Below, piece after piece: positions 44,613 through 53,899 of a DNA stretch of 64,000 bases. A model generated the notes under the pieces. That model saw only the letters and a program-made list of their open reading frames with translations, had not been told where the DNA came from and did not search any database. The DNA is taken from positions 1,798,001 through 1,862,000 of the forward strand of contig OZ244823.1 in assembly GCA_965220365.1 (NCBI GenBank). Reading direction: 5' to 3'. Each line of letters starts with the position of its first letter. Positions within the stretch are counted from its first letter, which is position 1. This stretch comes from Bin80 sp965220365 (GTDB lineage Bacteria; Bacteroidota; Rhodothermia; Rhodothermales; Bin80). The position numbers were made by a program, and so were the translations under genes.

Positions 44613-47293
44613 TGCAGGATTCCCCCGTTGCGGTAGTATTCAACCTCAACAGGGGTATCCAGTCGGGATTGTGTTTGGAAGCGGATCTCTTCTCCGTCGG
44701 CGCGCACAGCCACAACATCTACCACAGTACCGGCTTCCTGTGGTGGTACAAGGCTGTAGGACTCGCTGCCATCGAGTCCCAGTGTATCCGCGTTTTCGCC
44801 GTCTCTAAATTCCAGAGGAAGCACCCCCATTCCGATCAGATTCGAGCGATGAATCCGCTCAAAGCTCTCCACGATGACGGCTCTAACTCCCAAAAGAACC
44901 GTTCCCTTTGCAGCCCAATCCCGGCTAGATCCCATTCCGTAGTCCTTTCCTCCCAGAACGATGAGAGGAACTCCGGCTTCCTGATAGTGCATTGCTGCAT
45001 CGTAGATGGGCATGATTTCGCCACCGCTGACAAAGCATCTTGTGATGCCACCCTCTGTACCGGGCACAAGTTTATTTTTAATGCGGATATTCGCGAAAGT
45101 GCCACGCATCATCACTTCATGATTCCCGCGTCTGGCTCCAAACGAGTTGAAGTCGCGTGGGAGAACCTGATTTTCACTCAAGTAGATGCCAGCGGGAGAT
45201 TCCCGTGGGATTGCGCCTGCTGGTGAGATATGATCCGTAGTAGTTGAATCGCCTAATTTTGCCAGAACGCGTGCATCCTTGATTGGAGGCACGGCAGCGG
45301 CTTCACGTGCGAGGCCGACAAAGAAAGGAGGCTCCTGGACATATGTTGAATCAGCGTTCCAGTCATAGAGAGAACCACTCGGGATTTCAATCGCATTCCA
45401 GGTCTCGTTAGATGTTTCGATGCCACCATACTCATCGAGAAACAACGCCGGTGTGATGGACGATTCGATGGTTTCAGCGATCTCTTGCGCAGTCGGCCAT
45501 ATATCCCGAAGATAGACCTCCTGGTCTGCAAGGTCTTTCCCGATGGGTTCACGGGTAAGATCAATATCCACGGTTCCTGCCAGCGCGTAGGCGACGACAA
45601 GGGGTGGTGAGGCAAGGTAATTTGCCTGGACCAGAGCATGGATTCGGCCTTCAAAATTTCGGTTACCACTTAGGACTCCCGAGACCACCAAGTCTCCCTT
45701 TTGGATGGCACTGCTTACCGCCTCCGGTAAGGGGCCGGAATTTCCAATACAGGTGGTGCACCCATAGCCAACCAGGTCAAAGCCCAATTGGGCCAGATAG
45801 GGCATCAGGTTGGCGTTTTGGAGATATTCGGTCACTACACGGGATCCTGGTGCCAAGCTGGTTTTGACGTACGGAGCCACTTTGAGTCCGCGTTCAACCG
45901 CTTTTTTTGCAACCAATCCGGCGCCAATCATGACGCTGGGGTTACTGGTATTGGTGCAACTGGTGATAGCTGCGATGGCAACATCCCCATGGCAAAGTGG
46001 ATCTGGAAGGTCAGCAGATTTGACACGGTGCTCCAGATCCGCCGGTTGACGTCCAAACCCTTGTGGTCCAGCAGGTGCAGTAAAAGAGGCGCGGAAAGAT
46101 TTACCCAGATCAGGGACCGGGATGCGATCCTGCGGCCGCTTTGGTCCGGCAACGCTCGGAACCACATCCCCCAAATCCAACGCTAAGGTGTCCAGGTACT
46201 GTGGTTCTGGTGCATCCGGGGTCAGAAATAGCCCCTGCTCCTTTGTATAGCGCTCCACTAATTGAATCAGGTTCTCTTCCCTGCCTGTGCGTCGCAAAAA
46301 TCCCAGTGTCACCTCATCAATGGGAAAAAATCCCATGGTTGCACCATACTCGGGAGACATATTGCTGATCGTAGCGCGATCGGGCACGGAAAGTGCCTGA
46401 ATTCCCGGTCCGAAAAATTCGACAAAGCGGCCAACGACCCCGTAGTTGCGCAGCATTTGTGTAACCGTAAGGACCATGTCAGTCGCGGTTGCTCCTTCGG
46501 GGAGTGATCCGGTGAGGCGAAAGCCAATCACCTCCGGCATCAGCATATAGATGGGTTGGCCGAGCATGACGGCCTCGGCTTCAATTCCACCCACACCCCA
46601 TCCCACAACACCTAATCCGTTGATCATGGTGGTGTGAGAATCTGTGCCAACTAATGAATCCGGGAATGCCACGATGTCCTGATCTTCGGCTGCCGTCCAC
46701 ACGCAGCGGGCAACATATTCTAGGTTCACCTGATGGCAGATACCGCTGGCAGGGGGAACGACGTAAAAATTATCAAAAGCCTGCTGTCCCCAGCGTAGAA
46801 ATTCATACCTCTCCTGGTTGCGCCGGAACTCATGATCAGAGTTGAGTTGCAGTGCTTCGGGGATTCCATAGTAGTCAACCTGAACACTGTGGTCTATAAT
46901 CAGGTGTACAGGTACACGCGGATTGATTGCAGACGGATTGCCACCGGCATGTGCCATTGCGCTGCGCATCGCGGCAAGGTCAACCACGGCGGGCACACCG
47001 GTAAAATCCTGCAACAGGACTCGTGCCGGTGAGAAGGGCACTTCTGCGCGGAGTGGAGCTTTGGGGTTGTACTGTGCCAGTTGTTCCACATTTTCAGGGG
47101 TGACGGTAAATCCATCACAGCCGCGCAGAACTGCTTCCAGCATGACCCTGATTGAGTAAGGAAGTCGATCAAGCGTATACCCGGCTACCTTGAGTGAACC
47201 AAGGCGATACATCCATGCAGATCCATCGGGGGTTTTGAAAGAAGTTCGAGTCCCGAAATGATCTTTGGTTTTGGTGGGGGCGGATACGCTCAT
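44579..47293 (-). CDS. acnA: Aconitate hydratase A
   Basis: A 904-residue aconitase from Met 47293 (MSVSAPTKTKDHFGTR), close to the usual ~900 of the AcnA/IRP1 type. The [4Fe-4S] cysteines are visible in AITSCTNTSNPSV (1) and in GYGCTTCIGNSG (2), with the swivel domain downstream (LPLEFRDGENADTLGLDGSE). It interconverts citrate and isocitrate in the TCA cycle. It lies convergent with hyuB with a 34-bp overlap, and upstream of a tRNA gene. Confidence 0.96.
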   Translation of the reverse strand: MSVSAPTKTKDHFGTRTSFKTPDGSAWMYRLGSLKVAGYTLDRLPYSIRVMLEAVLRGCDGFTVTPENVEQLAQYNPKAPLRAEVPFSPARVLLQDFTGVPAVVDLAAMRSAMAHAGGNPSAINPRVPVHLIIDHSVQVDYYGIPEALQLNSDHEFRRNQERYEFLRWGQQAFDNFYVVPPASGICHQVNLEYVARCVWTAAEDQDIVAFPDSLVGTDSHTTMINGLGVVGWGVGGIEAEAVMLGQPIYMLMPEVIGFRLTGSLPEGATATDMVLTVTQMLRNYGVVGRFVEFFGPGIQALSVPDRATISNMSPEYGATMGFFPIDEVTLGFLRRTGREENLIQLVERYTKEQGLFLTPDAPEPQYLDTLALDLGDVVPSVAGPKRPQDRIPVPDLGKSFRASFTAPAGPQGFGRQPADLEHRVKSADLPDPLCHGDVAIAAITSCTNTSNPSVMIGAGLVAKKAVERGLKVAPYVKTSLAPGSRVVTEYLQNANLMPYLAQLGFDLVGYGCTTCIGNSGPLPEAVSSAIQKGDLVVSGVLSGNRNFEGRIHALVQANYLASPPLVVAYALAGTVDIDLTREPIGKDLADQEVYLRDIWPTAQEIAETIESSITPALFLDEYGGIETSNETWNAIEIPSGSLYDWNADSTYVQEPPFFVGLAREAAAVPPIKDARVLAKLGDSTTTDHISPAGAIPRESPAGIYLSENQVLPRDFNSFGARRGNHEVMMRGTFANIRIKNKLVPGTEGGITRCFVSGGEIMPIYDAAMHYQEAGVPLIVLGGKDYGMGSSRDWAAKGTVLLGVRAVIVESFERIHRSNLIGMGVLPLEFRDGENADTLGLDGSESYSLVPPQEAGTVVDVVAVRADGEEIRFQTQSRLDTPVEVEYYRNGGILHYVLREFLAEE

Positions 47294-47539
47294 GATTACT
47301 TTGATATTGGCAGTCAAGTGAGAACAGGTCAACGATTTTCAGGAAAAATGGTTTGTTGATCCATGCACTGGTTGGGCCTTCCAATCAAGCATCTGAGAAG
47401 GTAATTTCTAGTCTGTCATGAGGTGGAGTGTCCGTGTTGGCCGGGATCCAATACGGCACTGATACAGTGATTCATCATTGTTTTCGGCGATTTGTACGGA
47501 TCCGAAGAGGGAAAAAATCGTACACCCGCCGCAACTCCA

Positions 47540-47612
47540 GGGGCTATAGCTCAGATGGTAGAGCGCCTGAATCGCACTCAGGAGGTCAGCGGTTCGACTC
47601 CGCTTAGCTCCA
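47540..47612 (+). tRNA. tRNA-Ala (anticodon CGC)
   Basis: Full cloverleaf: acceptor GGGGCTA pairing with TAGCTCC (one G-T), D-arm GCTCAGATGGTAGAGC, anticodon stem CCTGA/TCAGG with loop ATCGCAC, T-arm with GGTTCGACTCC. The anticodon CGC reads GCG (Ala) and T33 and A37 are present. CCA is not encoded. Confidence 0.95.
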
Positions 47613-48068
47613 CTTGGAAGGTTGAAGGTAACCCGTAGCAGATATGTAGTGGGAGGAGACCGATAGAGTTTGTATTACTACCCGATTGGCAGGGAGAGAC
47701 AATATGAGACAATGGTCGGGGCTCAAAATCGGGCTGGATCATTCTTGAGATGCCTTTGATTCATTGTACATGTCGTACATGATGTCCGAGAACTCTTTAC
47801 GAGTAAATTAGTCTTCCCTCAAGTTGCGCGAGTGGTTCCTCAAGCCCTTCTTCAAGCCGGACAGGAACAAGATTTATCCCAACAGTAACCCCGCCTTCAG
47901 TAAGGCCCGTAGCCGTAATCAGCAGTAGAAGCCTTGGAAGACCACCAAATATTAGGGAGTCCAGTCAATTCCAGCAAAAAGGGTAGTTTGAGGTTTTATA
48001 GACCGGATCGTTGCAACCATTCACGACAACTCCCTTTCAAAAATCCGAATAACCTCTGCCACAATAGG
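47613..48068. other. Intergenic region with a possible gene fragment
   Basis: No complete gene. On the plus strand 47821-47926 reads KLREWFLKPFFKPDRNKIYP and continues NSNPAFSKARSRNQQ before a TAG, with high GC at third positions unlike the neighbours. An in-frame TAG lies 12 bases upstream; an ATG-containing frame ends there. It may be a decayed gene. A GTACATGTCGTACATGATGT repeat lies at 47765. Confidence 0.35.
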
Positions 48069-48965
48069 TCAGTCTTCTGAGCCTAAGTGTTCCTTGAAGA
48101 ATGCTACGGTTCGTTCCCAGGCCAGCTTGGCTCCCTCTGGATCGAACCGGGGTGTAGTGTCGTTGTGGAAGCCGTGCTGAAGCCCCTCGTACATGTAGAC
48201 GGTATAACCTTTTTCGTGAGTCTTCAAAGCGGCTTCGTACGCAGGCCATCCAGCATTGACGCGTGTATCCTGTTCAGCAAAATGGAGCAGGATAGGAGCT
48301 TGGATCTGGGAGACGAGTGCTGCATCCGGCTGCCCGCCATAGAACGGTACGGCTGCCCCAAGATCCAGAAGACGCGTAGCCATCATGTTCGAAATCCAAC
48401 CGCCAAAACAGAACCCTACAACCCCAACATTGCCAGTACAGCCATCGTGCGTACGCAGGTATTCGTAGCCTGCAATGAAGTCTTCCAGCATCTCGTCACG
48501 GTTGCGTTGACGCTGTAGTTCGCGTCCTTCATCATCAGTGCCGGGATAGCCGCCAAGTGGGGTCAGTGCATCTGGCGCAAGTCCAATGAATCCAGCGAGC
48601 GCTACGCGTCGGCATACATCTTCAATATGTGGATTGAGTCCGCGGTTTTCGTGAACGACAACTACACCAGGCAATGGCTCAGAAGCACCTTCGGGGATGC
48701 ACAGTAACCCACGCATGGTTCCTGCTCCGTTAGGGCTGTCGTAGGTTACATACTCTTCGGTCAACCGCGGATCTCCGCTGCGAACCTGTTGTGCCGAAGT
48801 GTACTTCGGCGACAGAAAGTCGAGCATCACAGCAGCAGTCACAGAGCCAACTGCATATTTCGAAGCTTTGTCCAGAAACTGCCGACGGGAAATCTGGCTG
48901 TGGACATAGCGGTCAAACAGATCAAAAACTTCGCGCGGAAGATCTTCTTTGGAGATAGACTTCAT
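48069..48965 (-). CDS. Tat-exported dienelactone hydrolase family protein
   Basis: A 298-residue protein from Met 48965. The N-terminus carries SRRQFLDKASKYAVGSVTAA, a twin-arginine signal with a hydrophobic run, so it should be exported folded. The alpha/beta hydrolase body has VVVHENRGLNPHIEDVCRR (conserved Glu), the nucleophile elbow GFCFGG (Cys), Asp in FAEQDTRV and His in GLQHGFHND, the dienelactone hydrolase triad Cys-Asp-His. Substrate unknown; relatives open lactones. A longer frame upstream is unlikely because the signal would be buried. Confidence 0.9.
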   Translation of the reverse strand: MKSISKEDLPREVFDLFDRYVHSQISRRQFLDKASKYAVGSVTAAVMLDFLSPKYTSAQQVRSGDPRLTEEYVTYDSPNGAGTMRGLLCIPEGASEPLPGVVVVHENRGLNPHIEDVCRRVALAGFIGLAPDALTPLGGYPGTDDEGRELQRQRNRDEMLEDFIAGYEYLRTHDGCTGNVGVVGFCFGGWISNMMATRLLDLGAAVPFYGGQPDAALVSQIQAPILLHFAEQDTRVNAGWPAYEAALKTHEKGYTVYMYEGLQHGFHNDTTPRFDPEGAKLAWERTVAFFKEHLGSED

Positions 48966-49022
48966 GGACAGGCTTGTTTTTCCTGTCAACAACCTTTGAT
49001 GCTGCGAATCGTTCCCCGCCAA

Positions 49023-49490
49023 CCTAACCTGTTCAATATCCTGCGTGCGGTGGGCTCTACTCTATAACTAATTTTGTTATCTGTTTTTTTCGTGGCGGTT
49101 CAGGAGTTGAGCCAAGAGCAAATATTGACTAACCCTGCCCTGTACTAACAAAAAGGACTGAACAATGGCTTTTGTATTGCTTAGTTTGGTAATAGGCAAG
49201 CACATCCAGGGATCCTTACAACACTGCGCAGCGCCGAGTTTTTTACATCGGGCCATTACGCTGCATATGGCCACCGCTTGGCGAATTATGCTGATGATGC
49301 CGTTGGGACATGTGGTGCGGCCATGCAAATTTGACGTATCGTTACGAACCCCATATAATTTCCCAGAATTACGCTCCTGAAGCTTTTCTTGATCACATAA
49401 TTCTAACTCGCGGGCATAGTTCGTGACAGGTCATAGGGCAAGACTACCGCCAAATGCCTATTTTACACGGTTGACTTCAGACACTTTACA
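49023..49490. other. Intergenic region, no gene called
   Basis: About 470 bp between the hydrolase and the BNR-repeat gene. A 71-codon plus-strand frame (49165-49380) and an opposite frame were seen but lack any family feature. No RNA gene was recognised. Confidence 0.4.
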
Positions 49491-52400
49491 ATGTTACGTA
49501 ACCCAATACTGCAATCTGCCTTGGGATTGATCACTCTAATACTAGTACCATTCTGGTCGGCACCAGGATCTGCCCAGCCTTACGATTCAACCTACTACAG
49601 TGCGTTGGAATTTCGGAGTGTTGGTCCCTACAGAGGCGGTCGGTCGGCAGCGGTTTCCGGAGTTCCAGGCCAGCCCATGAAGGCATACTTTGGTGCGACC
49701 GGTGGCGGAGTGTGGCAGTCGACAACGGGCGGAGCTTCCTGGGAAAATATATCCGATGGCTACTTCGGGGGCAGTATTGGCGCGGTCGCAGTCAGTACCT
49801 GGGATCCGAATGTGATCTATGTTGGTGGTGGAGAAAAAACGGTGCGAGGAAATGTATCCCACGGTTATGGGATATACAAATCTCTTGATGCCGGTCGTAC
49901 GTGGGAGCACAAGGGGCTCTCAGACAGTCATCGGATCCCACGAATCCGCATTCATCCCCGGGACCCAGACCACGTTTACGCTGCGGTCATGGGGCATTTG
50001 TCTGGTCCCAATGAAGAGCGAGGGATCTACAGATCGCTCAATGGCGGCGATTCATGGGAAAAGATTCTCTTCATTGATGACGAAGTCGGATTCGTAGATC
50101 TTGCCATGGATCCATCCAACCCACGAATCCTGTATGCAAGTGCCTGGCGTGTGATTCGAACGCCATACAGTCTGGAAAGTGGGGGAGAGGGAAGTGGGAT
50201 CTGGAAATCCACCGACGGAGGGGATACATGGACGGAGATTACCGGGAAGGATAATGGCTTGCCGCTTGGCACACTCGGCATCAGCGGCATTGCTGTTTCT
50301 CCGGTCAACCCAGACCGGATCTGGGTAATTATTGAGGCTGCGCAAGGTGGTGTATTCCGGTCTGATGATGGAGGTGAGACATGGCGCAAGATCAATGAAG
50401 ACCGCAATTTGCGGCAGCGTGCCTGGTATTACACGCGGCTCTATGCAGATACCGGCAATGAAGACATCGTGTACGTACTGAATGTGCAGTTCTGGCGGTC
50501 GAAAGATGGGGGAAGGACATATTCAAGCATCCAGACTCCCCATGGTGATCATCATGATCTGTGGATTAATCCAGATGATCCCAGTCATCTCATTATTGCA
50601 GACGATGGCGGGGCGCAGGTGAGCTTTGATGCCGGAGCAAACTGGAGCACTTACTACAACCAGCCTACCGCACAATTTTATCGCGTGACCACGGATAACC
50701 ATTTTCCATATCGTATTCTTGGTGCACAGCAGGATAATTCAACCGTACGCATCCTCCATACTTCCAATGGCCGAAATGAGCGGGAATGGGAGCCGACCGC
50801 CGGTGGTGAGAGTGGTTGGCTGGCTCCCAAGCCAGATCAGCCGCAGATCGTGTATGGAGGGTCTTATGGAGGGTATCTGACCCGCGTGGATCACGATTCA
50901 GGGGAACGGAGGGCCGTGAATGTATACCCAGATAATCCCATGGGACACGGTGCTGAGGGTATGAAATACCGGTTCCAGTGGAATTTCCCCATTCTCTTCT
51001 CAATGCACGACTATAATGTGCTTTATGCGGCTGGGAATCACCTCTTTCGAACGACGAACGAAGGGCAATCATGGGAGATAATAAGTCCAGATTTGACCCG
51101 TGCAGATTCAACTAAGCTTGGCCCAAGCGGAGGCCCGATTACGAAGGATAATACAGGGGTAGAGTACTATGCCACCATTTTCGCGGTGGCAGAGAGCCCG
51201 CATGACGCTCAGGTCATCTGGGTCGGCTCAGATGATGGACTAGTTCATATTACTCGCGACGGGGGAGATACCTGGACAGACATAACGCCGGAAGGAATGC
51301 CGGAGTGGATGCAGGTCAATGAGCTGGTCGCTCACCCCATGAAAGAGGGCGCCGCGTACCTTTCAGGCACGCGGTACAAGCTTGACGATTTCTCTCCATA
51401 CATCTACAAGACCACAAATTATGGAGCAGATTGGGATCTGATTGTTGATGGGATTGACCATCAGCACTTTACCCGTTCGGTTCAACCGGATCACATGCAT
51501 CCCGGACTCCTGTGGGCCGGAACCGAATCAGGCTTGTATATCTCGTTCGATGATGGGCAGAACTGGAGTTCATTCCAGCAGAATTTACCGATTGTACCCA
51601 TCACGGATCTGGACTGGAAAGAGAACGATCTGATTGTTGCTACCCAAGGACGGTCATTTTGGATTATGGAGGATTTGACTCCATTACATCAATTACCGAA
51701 CATACCCGCTTCGTCCTCCCTGTGGCTCTATGATTCGGATGTCACTTGGCGGACCGGTGCAAGTGTAAATTTGCGTTACTGGTTCAAAGAAGCTCCCGAT
51801 TCAAGTACGACAAAACTTGAGATCCTTGAGTCCGATGGGACCCTGATCAAGAGCTTCAATGCAGACGAAGGCGACCTTGAAATAGAAGCTGGAATGAACG
51901 TATTCCGCTGGAATACGCGCTATGAAGATGCGGAGTCGTTTGATGGATTGATTATGTGGGCAGGGAATGTCCGGGGTCCCAGGGCAGCGCCAGGGACGTA
52001 TCGCGTCCGACTTGTTGCCGGAGAAGATTCATTGGAGACGACGTTTGAACTACACAAAGATCCGCGCTCAAGCTCCAGCGTGGAGGATTTAAAGATGCAG
52101 TTTGATTTTCTGATCGAAATCCGGGACAAACTCAGTGAGATGCATCGGGCCATCAAGGATATTCGCTCTGTACGTAGTCAAATTCGCAGGATTACCTCCA
52201 ATTTGGACGAAGAGCATGCAGATATCAAAGATGCTGCGAAAGCTCTGATTGGGAAGATTACAGCGATTGAAGAGGCGCTGTATCAAACGAAAAATCAAAG
52301 CCGTCAGGATCCGTTAAATTTTCCAATTCGCTTGAACAACAAGCTGGCCGCGGTTGCTTCGAATGCCTCGATTGGAGATTTTCGGCCGACCGATCAAGCG

Positions 52401-52541
52401 GTCGAAGTACGTGATGAGCTAGTGAGGCAAACGGATATAGAACTGGAGGCCCTGCAGGCCATATTTGAAACGGATGTACCTGCTCTGAATGAAAGGATCC
52501 GGCAGGAAAATATTCCGGCCATCAACTTGGAGTCAAAATAG
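49491..52541 (+). CDS. Secreted BNR/Asp-box repeat protein (sortilin-like beta-propeller)
   Basis: A 1,016-residue protein with signal peptide (LGLITLILVPFWSAPGSAQ) and at least six Asp-box repeats of the S-x-D-G-G-x-T-W type (STTGGASW, SLDAGRTW, SLNGGDSW, STDGGDTW, SDDGGETW, SKDGGRTY, TRDGGDTW, SFDDGQNW). These are the hallmark of BNR/VPS10-like propellers. Proteins like this, often annotated as glycosyl hydrolases, lack known catalytic residues, so the activity is unproven. The C-terminus is helical and charged, perhaps a coiled coil. The gene stands alone. Confidence 0.85.
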   Translation: MLRNPILQSALGLITLILVPFWSAPGSAQPYDSTYYSALEFRSVGPYRGGRSAAVSGVPGQPMKAYFGATGGGVWQSTTGGASWENISDGYFGGSIGAVAVSTWDPNVIYVGGGEKTVRGNVSHGYGIYKSLDAGRTWEHKGLSDSHRIPRIRIHPRDPDHVYAAVMGHLSGPNEERGIYRSLNGGDSWEKILFIDDEVGFVDLAMDPSNPRILYASAWRVIRTPYSLESGGEGSGIWKSTDGGDTWTEITGKDNGLPLGTLGISGIAVSPVNPDRIWVIIEAAQGGVFRSDDGGETWRKINEDRNLRQRAWYYTRLYADTGNEDIVYVLNVQFWRSKDGGRTYSSIQTPHGDHHDLWINPDDPSHLIIADDGGAQVSFDAGANWSTYYNQPTAQFYRVTTDNHFPYRILGAQQDNSTVRILHTSNGRNEREWEPTAGGESGWLAPKPDQPQIVYGGSYGGYLTRVDHDSGERRAVNVYPDNPMGHGAEGMKYRFQWNFPILFSMHDYNVLYAAGNHLFRTTNEGQSWEIISPDLTRADSTKLGPSGGPITKDNTGVEYYATIFAVAESPHDAQVIWVGSDDGLVHITRDGGDTWTDITPEGMPEWMQVNELVAHPMKEGAAYLSGTRYKLDDFSPYIYKTTNYGADWDLIVDGIDHQHFTRSVQPDHMHPGLLWAGTESGLYISFDDGQNWSSFQQNLPIVPITDLDWKENDLIVATQGRSFWIMEDLTPLHQLPNIPASSSLWLYDSDVTWRTGASVNLRYWFKEAPDSSTTKLEILESDGTLIKSFNADEGDLEIEAGMNVFRWNTRYEDAESFDGLIMWAGNVRGPRAAPGTYRVRLVAGEDSLETTFELHKDPRSSSSVEDLKMQFDFLIEIRDKLSEMHRAIKDIRSVRSQIRRITSNLDEEHADIKDAAKALIGKITAIEEALYQTKNQSRQDPLNFPIRLNNKLAAVASNASIGDFRPTDQAVEVRDELVRQTDIELEALQAIFETDVPALNERIRQENIPAINLESK

Positions 52542-52673
52542 TCCCGGTCGAAGATCGAAAAAAGGGCGGGCTAGGTTGACCATCAAACGGGATTTGTTGT
52601 AGGCCTGAACACCAATCCGGCCCCCCTGCAAGGGTGGCTAGATCCGAGCCACACGGATAAGGTCCCTGCGGAT

Positions 52674-53768
52674 TCAATTCTGCGATTGTTCAACAAATAG
52701 GGAAACGATCTGCTGAACCACATCCAGGTTCGCATTGCTCATGTTCACCATGGCAGCCACGACGACACCCGTATCCGGTTGGATGACAAGCAGAGATGTT
52801 CCGCCGATGGCCCCTCCGCTGTGACTGAAGTAGCGAAGGTTATCGGAACGGGTTTCCACGCGCCACCCAAAAGCGTATCCGGTAGGTTCACCGGAAGTGG
52901 TTCGCTGTTCGGTAAACAACAGTTCTTTCGCCTTCCGTTCGAAAAAGGAGGAATCCAGATGGGCGATCCCGAATCGGACAATATCGATCGGGGTAGATAA
53001 AAAGCCACCTCCGGCCCATTTATAGCTGTTATCCACATAGGGGGCATTGAGTAAGGCTCCGTCCTGAGTGCGGACATAGAATCGGACACGATGTGCAATC
53101 AGACTGTCTGGATGGTCCGCTACCGTATCCAGCATATTGAATGGAAGGAAGATCTCCCGCTGCATATGGTCCAGAAATGGCTCTTGAGCTGCTCCCTCAA
53201 TTACTGCACTGATCAGGTTCCATCCATAACTGGAGTAGAGATACTTCGTGCCGGGTTCATGCAACAGGGTATCTGCTGAAAAAATATCCAATCCGTCTTC
53301 AACGGTGGAGTAGGGTACGGCGGAGAGCATTTCGTCTGGTCGGTATCCTCGAATTCCTCCAAGATGCGCACCAAGTTGGCGCGTGGTGATGGTCCAGCGT
53401 TTTGAGGGAAAATTCGGCACGTACTCCTGGATACTCGCGTCAACATCCAATTTTGTCTGGCTGTAGAGTTTGGCTGCTGCCGCAGCCGTGAGTGGTTTCG
53501 AGATACTTGCGATCCTAAAGCGGCTGTGTGGCCACATTGGTACACGTTGCTCAAGGTCTGAAAAACCAACCGCATCGGACCAAAGCAATTGCCCGTTGAC
53601 CGCCACAGCTACGGCTATGCCCGGGAATTTCTGCTCCTGCCAGGTTTGGGCAATCATTCCATAGGCAGAATCAGCAGCAGATCGATATTGATCTGGAAGT
53701 TGGGCAAATTGTGCTGCGGCATTCTGTACAAGTATCAGCAGCAGCAGTAGACAGCGTAGAAAACTCAT
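52674..53768 (-). CDS. Beta-lactamase-fold serine hydrolase
   Basis: A 364-residue exported protein from Met 53768 (signal MSFLRCLLLLLILVQNAAAQ). The class C/penicillin-binding fold shows SxxK as ASISKPLTAA, YxN-equivalent as YSSYGWN, and a HxG-type HSGGAIGGTS at the C-terminus. Such enzymes are esterases or peptidases rather than resistance enzymes. The substrate is unknown. It lies convergent with the BNR-repeat gene. Confidence 0.88.
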   Translation of the reverse strand: MSFLRCLLLLLILVQNAAAQFAQLPDQYRSAADSAYGMIAQTWQEQKFPGIAVAVAVNGQLLWSDAVGFSDLEQRVPMWPHSRFRIASISKPLTAAAAAKLYSQTKLDVDASIQEYVPNFPSKRWTITTRQLGAHLGGIRGYRPDEMLSAVPYSTVEDGLDIFSADTLLHEPGTKYLYSSYGWNLISAVIEGAAQEPFLDHMQREIFLPFNMLDTVADHPDSLIAHRVRFYVRTQDGALLNAPYVDNSYKWAGGGFLSTPIDIVRFGIAHLDSSFFERKAKELLFTEQRTTSGEPTGYAFGWRVETRSDNLRYFSHSGGAIGGTSLLVIQPDTGVVVAAMVNMSNANLDVVQQIVSLFVEQSQN

Positions 53769-53899
53769 TGTTGATTTTGTATTCAGCAGGGGCAAAATAC
53801 GCTTTGTTTTGATCTTGGTTGACGGTGAAGAGATCGAAATTCTACTAGTCTTCGCGCGGGTTGCTGTTTGCATGTAAATTTCCACGCTTTCCCGCAGCT

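Noticed and set aside
49165..49380. 71-aa frame before the BNR-repeat gene
   Set aside because: No family features; opposite frame of equal quality exists.
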